DNA of 64,000 bases from an uncultured Flavobacteriales bacterium (GCA_959608625.1 CAUHQV010000004.1:1-64000), one strand, 5' to 3'. Shown: positions 17,726-26,109, counted from the first letter of the stretch. The notes: a model not told the origin generated them from the letters alone. Translations and numbers: made by a program.

Positions 17726-18733
17726 ATGAAAACACTTTATATAAAGAAAGAAAATATAACCGCCTGGTTCGATGCCTTGGCTAAGGCGCACGACCGGGTA
17801 CTCGCCCCGGTCCGCAAAGGCCGGGTGGTGGAGTTCGCCCCGGTGGAAAAGCTGTCGGACGTGGCGACGGATTACGTCCAGACCACCCGCAGTGCCAAGG
17901 AAGCCCTTTTTCCCCGCGCCGAAGTGCTTTTTTCGTATAAAAAAGACGGAAAGAACGTGGAGGTGGAGGATTTCGATCCGGCAGGCGTACCGACAACCCT
18001 GTTGTGGCAGGTACGTCCGTGCGATGCCGCATCGATCTTCCCCCTGGATGCCGTGTTCAACTGGGATTTCAAGGACAAACTGTACAACGCGCGCCGTGAG
18101 CGGACGGCTATTATTGCCGTAAGTTGCGCCCGGGCAGACAACAGTTGCTTTTGCACTTCGGTAGGCGGCGGCCCCGGAAATACCGCCGGCAGCGATGTGC
18201 TGCTTACGATGACCCCTGAAGGGGCTATCGCGGAGGTATCGACGGAAAAAGGGGAAAAACTCGTTTCGCTGGCTTCCGGCTTTTTTGAAGAAAGATCGGC
18301 AGAAAACAAACAAAAATACCTGGCGGATGTCCCGGCGGTGTTCGATTTGGAACAGCTCAAGGAAAAGATAGGGGCGATGTTCGATTCCCCTATCTGGAAA
18401 GAGCAGTCCGAGCGCTGCCTGGGTTGCGGGGCCTGCGCCTATGTATGCCCCACGTGCTCGTGTTTCGATATTCAGGATTGTGCCAAAGGGAGCGAGGGCA
18501 GCCGCCTGCGCTGCTGGGATTCGTGCGGTTTTGCACTTTTCACTCTCCATACCTCGGGCCACAATCCACGGCCTACGCAGGCCACGCGCTGGCGTCAGCG
18601 CCTGATGCACAAGTTCTCTTATATTCCGGAGCGGGAATCTTCGCTCGGATGTACCGGATGCGGCCGTTGTTCGCGCGCCTGTCCGGTGGACATGAATCTC
18701 AAGGAACACCTTATCTCCATTACCCTGAAATAA
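17726..18733 (+). CDS. flxB: FlxB-like 4Fe-4S dicluster protein (AsrA/hydrogenase-beta type)
   Basis: A 335-residue protein. The N-terminal part resembles anaerobic sulfite reductase subunit A and the beta subunit of cytoplasmic hydrogenases ('DYVQTTRSAKEALFPRAEVLFSY', 'RPCDAASIFPLDAVF', 'DNSCFCTSVGGGPG'). The C-terminal part has two clusters, 'CLGCGACAYVCPTCSCFDIQD' and 'CTGCGRCSRACPVDMN'. The ATG at 17726 follows the flxC stop by 4 bp and opens directly into conserved sequence; the frame is open further upstream but that part overlaps flxC. The stop overlaps the flxA start by 1 bp (TAATG). Confidence 0.88.
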   Translation: MKTLYIKKENITAWFDALAKAHDRVLAPVRKGRVVEFAPVEKLSDVATDYVQTTRSAKEALFPRAEVLFSYKKDGKNVEVEDFDPAGVPTTLLWQVRPCDAASIFPLDAVFNWDFKDKLYNARRERTAIIAVSCARADNSCFCTSVGGGPGNTAGSDVLLTMTPEGAIAEVSTEKGEKLVSLASGFFEERSAENKQKYLADVPAVFDLEQLKEKIGAMFDSPIWKEQSERCLGCGACAYVCPTCSCFDIQDCAKGSEGSRLRCWDSCGFALFTLHTSGHNPRPTQATRWRQRLMHKFSYIPERESSLGCTGCGRCSRACPVDMNLKEHLISITLK

Positions 18734-19578
18734 TGATGAACGACGATAAGAACATTTACCTGCCATACCGGATGACTATCGAGAAAATCGTCCGCGAAGC
18801 ACCCGGGGTGCGGACGTTCCGCCTCCGTTTCCAGAACGAAGAGGAAGCGGCGGCTTTTTCCTTCCGGGCCGGCCAATTCGGCGAATACTCCGTATTCGGG
18901 GAAGGCGAATCGACTTTCTGTATCGCTTCTTCTCCCACACGCAAAGGATATATCGAATGTACGTTCCGGCAGGCCGGGCGCGTGACTACCGCATTGGCGA
19001 AAAAGGAAGAAGGGGATACGATCGGTTTCCGCGGGCCGTTCGGCAACGTTTTCCCGATGGATGGGTGGGCCGGGAAGAACCTGCTGTTCATTGCCGGGGG
19101 TATCGCCCTGCCGCCGATGCGGTGCGTGATATGGAATGCGCTGGACGAGCGGGAGAAATACGGGAACGTGACGATTGTTTACGGAGCCAAAACCCCGAAC
19201 GACCTGGTCTATAAACACGAGTTGAAAGAATGGGCCGAGCGCCCCGATGTGAACCTTATCACCACGGTCGACCCGGGCGGGGAAACGCCCGATTGGACAG
19301 GGAAGGTCGGTTTCGTACCCGACGTGGTAGCGGCGGCCGGGCTGTCGTCCGAAAACACGGTGGCTGTCGTCTGCGGGCCGCCGGTGATGATCAAGTTTAC
19401 GCTGCCCAAACTCCAGGCTATCGGCTTTTCCGACGGAAATATCTTTACCACCCTCGAAAACCGCATGAAATGCGGGGTGGGTAAGTGTGGCCGTTGCAAC
19501 GTAGGCAAGATGTACGTATGCAAGGACGGTCCGGTATTTTCCCAAGCCCAGCTTCGGGACATGCCACCGGAATATTAA
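18733..19578 (+). CDS. flxA: FlxA-like FAD/NAD(P)-binding oxidoreductase
   Basis: A 281-residue ferredoxin-NADP reductase-type protein. 'FRAGQFGEYSVFGEGE' then 'CIASSPTRKGYIECTFRQAG' forms the FAD domain, 'LLFIAGGIALPPMRCVIW' and 'VVCGPPVMIKFT' the NAD(P) domain. The C-terminus has 'CGVGKCGRCNVGKMYVC', a [2Fe-2S] motif as in PyrK and AsrB. It is the predicted entry point for NADH. The operon then ends with a weak terminator at 19657. ATGATG at 18733/18736 offers two adjacent starts; the first overlaps the flxB stop. Confidence 0.9.
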   Translation: MMNDDKNIYLPYRMTIEKIVREAPGVRTFRLRFQNEEEAAAFSFRAGQFGEYSVFGEGESTFCIASSPTRKGYIECTFRQAGRVTTALAKKEEGDTIGFRGPFGNVFPMDGWAGKNLLFIAGGIALPPMRCVIWNALDEREKYGNVTIVYGAKTPNDLVYKHELKEWAERPDVNLITTVDPGGETPDWTGKVGFVPDVVAAAGLSSENTVAVVCGPPVMIKFTLPKLQAIGFSDGNIFTTLENRMKCGVGKCGRCNVGKMYVCKDGPVFSQAQLRDMPPEY

Positions 19579-19656
19579 CGGGATTTACGGCATGTTCTAA
19601 TGGAAAAAAAAGAACATGTGACGGCACCCATCCGATGAATAGAATATTTTTGACCG

Positions 19657-19694
19657 AATTCCTCCACTTTCTGTGGGGGAATTATTCTTTTTAT
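19657..19694 (+). terminator. Terminator of the hdr-flx operon
   Basis: An 11-bp stem with one G-U pair (AATTCCTCCAC / GTGGGGGAATT) followed by ATTCTTTTTATTC. Confidence 0.65.
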
Positions 19695-19834
19695 TCTTGA
19701 TTTTGACTTAAAATTTGTAATATTGTTCGTGATCTTTGTGGGTGTTTTTTTACTAATATTTAACTGGAATATTTTGTCTCTCCGAATGGATGACCATTAA
19801 GGGGAAAACAGATAGGTCATATTTTGCCAACTAA

Positions 19835-19908
19835 AAAACACAATTGTCATGAAAAAATTATTGTTTTTCTCCACGTTCATCCTGGCCTGCATGGTATCGT
19901 GCCAGAAA
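19835..19908. repeat. 74-bp inverted repeat, left copy
   Basis: Matches 26050-26123 in inverted orientation at 71 of 74 positions by eye. Covers the 5' leader and the signal-peptide codons of two related lipoprotein genes. Confidence 0.85.
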
Positions 19909-20598
19909 TCCGACACCCTGTCGGAAACTCCCGATGTGACCGCAAAAAATGCTATCAATAACATTCCTTACAATTACCTGTCTATGGATACGAACGGAGG
20001 AGGTACTGTCTCCGCTTCTTCGGACAATTTTTACGTAGGGATCCCCGTCACTCTTACTGCTACCCCGTCTTCTGATTACGAATTCGACCATTGGACTGTA
20101 AATCACCAGATTTCATCTTTTGATCAGGCAGTCACCGTAATCCCTGAAGCCAATAAAATCCTTGACTATATAGCCATATTCAGGCCAAAGAATCCTGCTT
20201 CCCAAGGTATTTCAATGCTTACGTTTCATAACCTTGTCCCTGACTCACAGTTCCGCAACGAATGTGAAATTCAATATATAGGACCCGGCGGCCGGGGGTA
20301 CATTGAACGCCTGGATATAGGATGCGGGGGGAGAATTCTGAGATTCCCGGTACAGACCGGCTCGCAAGGAGTGACTATTTGCATACAATTGGAAAGTATA
20401 AACGATCCTTTGTACTATTGCGTTGTTGCGTATTCCTCGTTTGATGACCATGGAGGTTTGGATCTAAGCCTTCGCGGGAGGGAAACAAGTTCGTTGATTT
20501 ACCTGGGGCGTGATAACCAGATTTCCGGAGATATGACAGTCACCTTGCGCGCAGAAATGTACGATTTCAGAGATTCAGACTCGGGTGGCGATAATTAG
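19849..20598 (+). CDS. Lipoprotein with divergent InlB B-repeat-like domain
   Basis: A 249-residue exported protein. 'MKKLLFFSTFILACMVSC' is a lipoprotein signal with Cys18. Residues about 45-105 ('MDTNGGGTVSAS...VTLTATPSSDYEFDHW') match the Bacteroidetes divergent InlB B-repeat (Flg_new-like) pattern. The remaining ~140 residues are beta-rich and have no recognised domain. Its signal sequence is almost identical at DNA level to that of the lipoprotein at 25072-26109 on the other strand, so the two are paralogues or share a recombined 5' end. Composition is more AT-rich than the preceding operon. Surface exposure is likely; function unknown. Confidence 0.75.
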   Translation: MKKLLFFSTFILACMVSCQKSDTLSETPDVTAKNAINNIPYNYLSMDTNGGGTVSASSDNFYVGIPVTLTATPSSDYEFDHWTVNHQISSFDQAVTVIPEANKILDYIAIFRPKNPASQGISMLTFHNLVPDSQFRNECEIQYIGPGGRGYIERLDIGCGGRILRFPVQTGSQGVTICIQLESINDPLYYCVVAYSSFDDHGGLDLSLRGRETSSLIYLGRDNQISGDMTVTLRAEMYDFRDSDSGGDN

Positions 20599-20609
20599 AC
20601 CGAATAACA

Positions 20610-20660
20610 ATCCTTCCTGAAAAATCCCGGGGCATTGCCCCGGGATTTTTCAGGAAGGAT
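20610..20660. terminator. Bidirectional terminator, 25-bp perfect inverted repeat
   Basis: Arms 20610-20634 and 20636-20660 are perfect complements around one central base. It has the GC core and A/T tails of a two-way terminator and lies between convergent genes. Confidence 0.85.
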
Positions 20661-20794
20661 CCACCATGTCCGACCAGGGCGTCCTTCAATCCCTCTACAT
20701 AGAGAGTTCATGTATAGGATACGTTATGTCAATAAGGCTGTTGTTTAAGTGTCGGCATAGAATCTGTTATCGGGATTGCGGAAATGGTTCCCTA

Positions 20795-21250
20795 TCAATA
20801 TCGTTTGTCACGCACCACGTCTACCGGTACTAAGGGCTTTTCTGTCGACAATCTGGCGAATGCCCCCCAAGGCGCATAAATGACGCTGGCTACGAAAAAC
20901 TGTTTTTCTTCCAGGGAGATTATCTCCTCTCCGATACGAGGCACCGAGGGCAGGGAAAGGGTAAAAGTTGTTTGGCCTTCCATAAAACAATCCACGTTCA
21001 CTAGCTTCGGATTGGTACTGAGCATCAGTACCGGGGTCGGTTGCTGGTCATAGGCGATGCATTTTACGTAATTCACGCGTGTGTACGGGTCCATGTTCCA
21101 TTCCTTGATCTTTTTATCGGCCATCCTCTTCAGTTCCGGGGTCATCAACAGGGTCTCGCCGATACGGGGCAGGGCTCCCAATTGCATAGGAATCACTTCT
21201 GCGTCTTTCAAGGTTTCGTAAATACCGACGGTCACTCTTACGTCTATCAT
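20795..21250 (-). CDS. Hypothetical protein with internal duplication
   Basis: A 151-residue protein that I do not recognise. 'LPRIGETL' (about residues 27-34) and 'VPRIGEEI' (about 103-110) begin two similar beta-rich segments, each ending in a 'V..I/V' strand (VKCIAYD, VASVIYAPWG), so the gene seems to encode two copies of a small beta domain. There is no signal peptide or membrane segment. Monocistronic, ahead of a convergent lipoprotein gene on the other side of a strong terminator. Confidence 0.6.
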   Translation of the reverse strand: MIDVRVTVGIYETLKDAEVIPMQLGALPRIGETLLMTPELKRMADKKIKEWNMDPYTRVNYVKCIAYDQQPTPVLMLSTNPKLVNVDCFMEGQTTFTLSLPSVPRIGEEIISLEEKQFFVASVIYAPWGAFARLSTEKPLVPVDVVRDKRY

Positions 21251-21347
21251 GGGATGCGTTTTGTTGTGTTTATTTTGTCTGCCTAAAGTAGGGATTTTTT
21301 GACTTCAATACCTTTCCGGATCGTTTTATTTTGGGTGGATTCCATGA

Positions 21348-21375
21348 AAAAACGCCCGCTTCAGCGGGCGTTTTT
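21348..21375 (-). terminator. Terminator of the DUF5606 gene
   Basis: A perfect 13-bp stem AAAAACGCCCGCT / AGCGGGCGTTTTT with loop TC, just after the stop at 21394 on the minus strand. Confidence 0.9.
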
Positions 21376-21393
21376 ATTGTTCTTCAAAAAGGA

Positions 21394-21825
21394 CTATTCG
21401 GCCTTTTCTTCAGTGGTTTCCGGATCCTCGTCCTCTTTTTCCTTGGACACCATTCCGGCTGCCTGCAGGAGATTGTACCAGTGGAACAGTTTGCGGATAT
21501 GCGAAGCGTATACGCGCTCCCGGTCGTAATCGGGCACGATAGCCTCGAAGTATTCTTTCAACTGGTCATCGGAAGTAGTTTTCGCATCCAGGGCCTGGCC
21601 GTTATCCTGCTTTTCGGCGATACGGCGCATGATCTCCCGCAGGGGAAGCTCCTCGGTTTGGGTGTACATCGAGATGTCGTCCAACGAACTCATGGTCGAA
21701 GTCAGGGAAGCCATGGTGCGCTTGCCGTGCTGAACGGTTTCGACGATCACACCGCCTTTGGTGTGGGAAAGGATCTTGAAAAGCCCCGGTTTGCCCGAAA
21801 TGGCAATGATACCTTTTAATTTCAT
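21394..21825 (-). CDS. DUF5606 domain protein
   Basis: A 143-residue protein conserved in Bacteroidetes. 'MKLKGIIAISGKPGLFKIL' through 'HIRKLFHWYNLL' covers the whole DUF5606 family pattern, with an SH3-like N-terminal part and helical C-terminal part ending in an acidic tail. Function is unknown. It follows def by 39 bp in the same direction and is probably co-transcribed with def and ruvX. Confidence 0.85.
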   Translation of the reverse strand: MKLKGIIAISGKPGLFKILSHTKGGVIVETVQHGKRTMASLTSTMSSLDDISMYTQTEELPLREIMRRIAEKQDNGQALDAKTTSDDQLKEYFEAIVPDYDRERVYASHIRKLFHWYNLLQAAGMVSKEKEDEDPETTEEKAE

Positions 21826-21864
21826 TTTCTTGTGAAGTGTAATTTATCTTTTCGATTGATTGTG

Positions 21865-22446
21865 TTATTTGCGGTTGGGAAAACGCATCGGATAGGAAGC
21901 GTTGGTATGCCCTTGGGAAATGTTTTGAAGGCGTTTCTGGATCATCCGTTTAGTGAGCGGGGAGAGGTGATCGGTAAATACCACCCCTTCCAGATGGTCG
22001 AACTCGTGCTGGAATATCCGCGCCGCCCGACCCGAAAGCGACACTTCGTGTTCGTTCCACTGCTTGTCGAAATATTTTACACGCACGTTCTCCGGACGGA
22101 ACACTTTTTCATGGATGCCGGGGATGCTCAGGCAGCCTTCTTCGAAGCCCCATTTATCGCCCCATTCCTCCAGCACTTCGGGATTGACGAATTCCTGGCG
22201 GAATGTTTTTAGAAAGTTCCGCTCTTCCTTCGGGATTTCTTCGTAGTCGGCAAATGGAGAGCCGTCCACGACGATCACCCGGATCGAGTGCCCTATCTGG
22301 GGGGCAGCCAGCCCGACCCCGTCTGCCGAGTCCATCGTCTCGAACATATCCTGTACCAGTTTATCCAGTTCGGGGTATTCTTTTTCTATTTCTTCGGCCC
22401 TTTTTTTGAGGATGGGTTCCCCGTAGGCCAGTATCGGTAATATCAT
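21865..22446 (-). CDS. def: Peptide deformylase
   Basis: A 193-residue cytoplasmic metalloenzyme that removes the formyl group from nascent N-terminal methionine. All three motifs are present: 'GVGLAAPQIG', 'EEGCLSIPGI' (metal Cys) and 'QHEFDHLEG' (HExxH metal ligands and catalytic Glu). The length is typical. Lies between ruvX and DUF5606 in a minus-strand cluster. Confidence 0.97.
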   Translation of the reverse strand: MILPILAYGEPILKKRAEEIEKEYPELDKLVQDMFETMDSADGVGLAAPQIGHSIRVIVVDGSPFADYEEIPKEERNFLKTFRQEFVNPEVLEEWGDKWGFEEGCLSIPGIHEKVFRPENVRVKYFDKQWNEHEVSLSGRAARIFQHEFDHLEGVVFTDHLSPLTKRMIQKRLQNISQGHTNASYPMRFPNRK

Positions 22447-22488
22447 ATCGGTTCTGTTTTATCCGTTTTTTCAATTCTTTTGCGGCCG

Positions 22489-22914
22489 CTACCTCCGCCC
22501 GCGGGATTCCATATAGTCCCGCAGGATGATCGCGGCGCTGGTACGGTCCAATGCGCCTTTTTCCTGCCGTTTGCCTTTCGGGGCTCCCGAGGTGAACATA
22601 TCGCGGGCCGCGATTTTTGAGGTAAACCGCTCGTCATATCTCTCGACAGGAATTCCGGGCAGGGCAGCGCCCAATTGTGCGACGAACGCGAGGATGTCCG
22701 CCTCGATCTCTACCGGAGCCTCCGCAGAATAGGTATGCCGGGGTTGTCCCACCACGATAGTATCTACCGGATTCTCCGCACAGTATTCTTTCAGGAAAAC
22801 CAGGGTTTCTTCCGGGCTGAGGGTACACAGGGGCGAGGCGATGATCTGCAACTCGTCGCTTACTGCAACGCCCACCCGTCTGCGTCCATAGTCTATTCCT
22901 ATCAGTTTTCCCAT
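22489..22914 (-). CDS. ruvX: RuvX/YqgF family, putative Holliday junction resolvase / rRNA maturation nuclease
   Basis: A 141-residue protein of the RNase H-like YqgF family. 'LIGIDYGRRRVGVAVSD' carries the first catalytic Asp, 'IVVGQPRHT' and 'YDERFTS' the further motifs. In E. coli the family acts in pre-16S rRNA processing; the resolvase role is the older annotation. A consensus promoter sits at the end of maf. Confidence 0.9.
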   Translation of the reverse strand: MGKLIGIDYGRRRVGVAVSDELQIIASPLCTLSPEETLVFLKEYCAENPVDTIVVGQPRHTYSAEAPVEIEADILAFVAQLGAALPGIPVERYDERFTSKIAARDMFTSGAPKGKRQEKGALDRTSAAIILRDYMESRGRR

Positions 22915-22921
22915 CGGGATG

Positions 22922-22953
22922 CAAAATTAGTGTTTTTACGCCCGCGCGGCAAA
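22922..22953 (-). promoter_or_regulatory. Consensus Bacteroidetes promoter of ruvX
   Basis: On the minus strand TTTG (22953-22950), 20 nt, TAATTTTG (22929-22922). The predicted start site is within a few bases of the ruvX ATG (22914), so the transcript would be leaderless or nearly so. The -33 part lies in the last codons of maf. Confidence 0.6.
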
Positions 22954-23547
22954 TGTTTTGAGACGAGCGTACAATTGCGCCGTTGGCAGGCCGACTACAT
23001 TGTGGTACGGGCCTTCGATGCTCGTGATGCTGGTTTCCCCGATCCATTCCTGGATGGCGTAAGCCCCCGCCTTGTCCAGCGGAGAGAACCGTTCGACGTA
23101 ATACCGGATATCGTCTTCGTCCATTTCGGCAAACGTGACTTTTGTCATACTGCTGAATGTTTCCTCGCCTTGTGCCCCGCGGATAGTCACCCCGGTGATC
23201 ACTTCGTGCGTGCGTCCGGAGAGTATCCGGAGCATCTCGACAGCCTCTGAGGCATCTTTCGGTTTGCCCAGGGCCGTCCCGTTCGCCCATACGATCGTAT
23301 CGGCTCCTACGACGATCTCTATGTCGGATCGCAGGCCAGCCGCCCGGGCTTTTACCCGGCTGAGGAATTTTACGATATCCTCTCCCTGAAGGGCAGAAGG
23401 ATAGGTTTCGTCCACATCGCCACCCCGCGCGACGAACGGAACGCCGAGTTTTTCAAAGAATTCGATGCGCCGGGGCGACGACGAAGCCAATACCAGCGTT
23501 TTCCCTTCCAATGCCCGGGCCAGGCTGTTTTTTTCTATCCCGTTCAT
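22936..23547 (-). CDS. maf: Maf-like nucleotide pyrophosphatase
   Basis: A 203-residue cytoplasmic protein. 'LVLASSSPRRIEFFEKLGVPF' is the Maf signature, followed by 'VGADTIVW', 'RILSGRTHEVITGV' and 'DKAGAYAIQEWIG'. Family members hydrolyse dTTP/UTP or modified nucleotides to monophosphates, acting in housecleaning. Upstream of ruvX, downstream of kdsC (7 bp), so kdsC-maf form an operon. Confidence 0.93.
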   Translation of the reverse strand: MNGIEKNSLARALEGKTLVLASSSPRRIEFFEKLGVPFVARGGDVDETYPSALQGEDIVKFLSRVKARAAGLRSDIEIVVGADTIVWANGTALGKPKDASEAVEMLRILSGRTHEVITGVTIRGAQGEETFSSMTKVTFAEMDEDDIRYYVERFSPLDKAGAYAIQEWIGETSITSIEGPYHNVVGLPTAQLYARLKTFAARA

Positions 23548-23554
23548 CTTTCGT

Positions 23555-24103
23555 TCAGGCGTTGAATCCGTCGAAATTTTCCTCGTGCCATTTTCCCTGC
23601 GCTTTGAGTACCTGCTCGATCACGTCGCGCACGCAACCTTCGCCGCCTTTATAAGGCGAAACGTATTTGGACACGGCCAGTACATCCATGCAGGCATCCG
23701 AAGGGCAGCAGGGAAGCCCTACGGCTTTCATCGGGGCGATGTCCGGCACGTCGTCGCCCATGTAGAGCATATCGGCCGGCGCGATGCCGTAGCCGTCGCA
23801 GTATTCCCGGAGTTTTTCGAGCTTCGAGGTCGCGTTGAGCACGATGTCGTGGATGCCCAGCCGGTTGAAGCGGGTAAGGATCGAGTCTTCTTTGCCCCCG
23901 GTGATGATAATGATCCGGTAGCCGCGTTTGGCGGCCAGCTGCATGGCATAGCCATCCTTTACGTTCATCTTGCGCACGAATTCCCCCGTAGGGAATACCG
24001 TGACAGATCCGTCGGTCATCACCCCGTCCACATCGAAGACAAAAGCCTTGATGCGACCGAGTATCTCTTTGTAGTTTTCCGTATCCATAGCCGTGTTTTT
24101 CAT
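23555..24103 (-). CDS. kdsC: KdsC-like HAD phosphatase (KDO-8-phosphate phosphatase)
   Basis: A 182-residue HAD-superfamily protein. 'KAFVFDVDGVMTDGSV' has the nucleophile and acid Asp, 'IIITGG' the second motif, 'YMGDDVPDIAPM' the metal-binding motif. This C0-type HAD architecture with no cap is that of KDO-8-P phosphatase, a step in lipopolysaccharide core synthesis. Start could also be the ATG five codons further in. Divergent from miaA. Confidence 0.88.
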   Translation of the reverse strand: MKNTAMDTENYKEILGRIKAFVFDVDGVMTDGSVTVFPTGEFVRKMNVKDGYAMQLAAKRGYRIIIITGGKEDSILTRFNRLGIHDIVLNATSKLEKLREYCDGYGIAPADMLYMGDDVPDIAPMKAVGLPCCPSDACMDVLAVSKYVSPYKGGEGCVRDVIEQVLKAQGKWHEENFDGFNA

Positions 24104-24137
24104 TTCACAAAAATACGCATAAAACGGCGAACTTTAA

Positions 24138-24145
24138 TACATTTG
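24138..24145 (+). promoter_or_regulatory. -7 element (TACATTTG) of miaA
   Basis: Fits TAnnTTTG, 22 bp before the ATG at 24167. No TTTG at the usual -33 spacing. Confidence 0.45.
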
Positions 24146-24166
24146 CAGCAAATACCCTCTCGGAAC

Positions 24167-25000
24167 ATGTATACGATAAAAGCTGTCACAGGCCCCACGG
24201 CCGGCGGGAAGACCGCCCTTGCGATCCGTATCGCCCAGGATACCGATGCGGAGATCGTATCGTTCGATTCCCGCCAGTTCTATCGGGGCATGGATATCGG
24301 CACGGCCAAACCGACGGCGGAGGAACTTTCCGCTGTTCCCCATCATTTCATCGGGCACTTGCCGGTGGAGGCCGAATATTCGGTCGGGGATTATGAAAAG
24401 GATGCGCTGGAGAAGATCGAAGAGATCCGTTCCCGGGGAAAGAACGTGGTAATGGTCGGCGGGTCCGGCCTTTACCTGCAGGCGGTGGAGCACGGAATAG
24501 ACCGTTTTCCGGAAGTGCCGCCGGAGATCCGCCGGCAACTAGGGCGGACGTTCGCCGAAAACGGGCTGCCGAAATTACAGGCTTTGCTCCGGGAGCGGGA
24601 TCCCGAATATTACGGTATGGTAGATACTAAAAATCCCCGCCGGCTGATGCGGGCACTGGAAGTATGTGTGGCTTCCGGGAGGCCTTATTCTTCTTTTCTG
24701 GGCAGCGGCCGGACGGGGCGTCCTTTCCGGGTGGAAAAGATACTCGTCGAACTGCCCCGGGAAGAGCTCTACCGGCGTATCGACGAAAGAGTAGACCGGA
24801 TGGTCGCAGACGGATTGGTCGCCGAAGTGGAATCCCTTCTGCCGTACCGGGCCTGTAACGCGATGCAAAGCGTCGGATACCGCGAATTCTTCGATTATTT
24901 CGAGGGAAATATTACCTTGGAAGATGCCGTTGCTTTGGTGAAACAGCATACCCGGAACTATGCCAAACGGCAGGTCACTTGGTTCGCCCATCAGAAGTAA
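24167..25000 (+). CDS. miaA: tRNA dimethylallyltransferase
   Basis: A 277-residue enzyme that adds a dimethylallyl group to A37 of tRNAs reading UNN codons. 'AVTGPTAGGKTALAIRIA' is the P-loop, followed by 'FDSRQFYRGMDIGTAKP' and 'GGSGLYLQAVEHG', all typical. The ATG at 24167 matches where the conserved N-terminus begins and lies downstream of a -7 element; the same frame is open far upstream, but that part is antisense to kdsC and maf. Confidence 0.95.
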   Translation: MYTIKAVTGPTAGGKTALAIRIAQDTDAEIVSFDSRQFYRGMDIGTAKPTAEELSAVPHHFIGHLPVEAEYSVGDYEKDALEKIEEIRSRGKNVVMVGGSGLYLQAVEHGIDRFPEVPPEIRRQLGRTFAENGLPKLQALLRERDPEYYGMVDTKNPRRLMRALEVCVASGRPYSSFLGSGRTGRPFRVEKILVELPREELYRRIDERVDRMVADGLVAEVESLLPYRACNAMQSVGYREFFDYFEGNITLEDAVALVKQHTRNYAKRQVTWFAHQK

Positions 25001-25017
25001 GATCCCGATTATAGAAT

Positions 25018-25041
25018 AAGGGCCCGTATTCACGGACCCTT
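25018..25041. terminator. Bidirectional terminator between miaA and lipoprotein gene
   Basis: A 10-bp stem with one mismatch (AAGGGCCCGT / ACGGACCCTT) followed by T5 on the plus strand, between convergent genes. Confidence 0.7.
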
Positions 25042-25071
25042 TTTTAAGGTATAACGCGGCAGAAGAGTAGT

Positions 25072-26109
25072 TTACCAGCCGCCACCGCCGAACTGCCCCA
25101 GGAAATCTTCCCAGGTATCGGTCCGGTCGGCCCGGAATGCGACCTCGGTATAACCATAGAGACCGTCGGATGTGAGCCTTTCGACCACTCGACGGGTCGG
25201 TGTTAATTTGTAAGACTGGCCATCCGTCCATTTATACATGAAATACATTTCGTGCCCGTCGCGGGATTCCACATCTACGTTTACCGTAATGGATGTGCCG
25301 GCTTTGATCGTAAAAGTATGTCCTATCGTTCCGTCGTGCGGCGACACTCTTCGGGCCTTACCAGAGGGGTCTGTGAATTCTACAGTCGTCCGGTTTATAT
25401 AATCGTAAGTCGCTTCCACTTGATTATGATAAAAAACCACCGCTGTGCCGCTTTCTGGATTCTGGAGATCGTAGGGTTTGAAATGGGCGACGTAGCTTAC
25501 CGGTTGATTGTCCGTAAGGGTTTCCGTGAAGGATTGTTCGAGTATTATTTTGCCGTTTCGGGTCCAGTAATTGAATTCCATGCCGGGGTTGGGATTGGCA
25601 CTCACGGTAAACGGCACATCGATAAAAGCGCCCGCAGGGGTGCTGTCGAAAGAATAGGTTCCTCCGCCATCCGTTTCAAAAGTGGCATTGGCCGAAACTA
25701 CAGGCTTGAATACAGGTTCGAACCAAGCGCCTTTCGACCCGGCATGATAAATGAAAGATGATTTTTTATCATTCACACGCGTCCCGGTAGAAGAAATGTT
25801 CGGTTGGGCGTCGAACTGTAGCCAGTAGTCGACTATATACCCCGAGTTCGGGATTGCGGAGACCGTTACATTGTAATTCCCGTTAAAAAACGGCACAATC
25901 ACAAAATCGGTGGACGTTACCCCATTGTAGGTCACGTTGGCATCCCCGTTACGGGGGGACACTTGATTCCGGAACCCGATACCGACTATATAGCCGTCTA
26001 TGGCATCTGCAGACGCTGCATCGGGCAAACCGTTGGATTGGATTTCTGTTTTCTGGCACGATACCAGACAGGCCAGGATGAATGTGGAGAAAAACAATAA
26101 TTTTTTCAT
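25072..26109 (-). CDS. Lipoprotein with divergent InlB B-repeat-like domains
   Basis: A 345-residue exported protein. Signal 'MKKLLFFSTFILACLVSC' with Cys18. 'TFETDGGGTYSFDSTPAGAFIDVPFTV...GMEFNYW' is a divergent InlB B-repeat unit, and the preceding 'YNVTVSAIPNSGYIVDYWLQF' is a second, more diverged one. The ATG at 26109 is chosen because it starts the signal peptide; the frame is open 33 codons further. Upstream DNA and the first ~60 bp of coding sequence match the lipoprotein gene at 19849 nearly exactly. The two genes face inward around 5 kb of housekeeping genes. Function unknown. Confidence 0.75.
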   Translation of the reverse strand: MKKLLFFSTFILACLVSCQKTEIQSNGLPDAASADAIDGYIVGIGFRNQVSPRNGDANVTYNGVTSTDFVIVPFFNGNYNVTVSAIPNSGYIVDYWLQFDAQPNISSTGTRVNDKKSSFIYHAGSKGAWFEPVFKPVVSANATFETDGGGTYSFDSTPAGAFIDVPFTVSANPNPGMEFNYWTRNGKIILEQSFTETLTDNQPVSYVAHFKPYDLQNPESGTAVVFYHNQVEATYDYINRTTVEFTDPSGKARRVSPHDGTIGHTFTIKAGTSITVNVDVESRDGHEMYFMYKWTDGQSYKLTPTRRVVERLTSDGLYGYTEVAFRADRTDTWEDFLGQFGGGGW

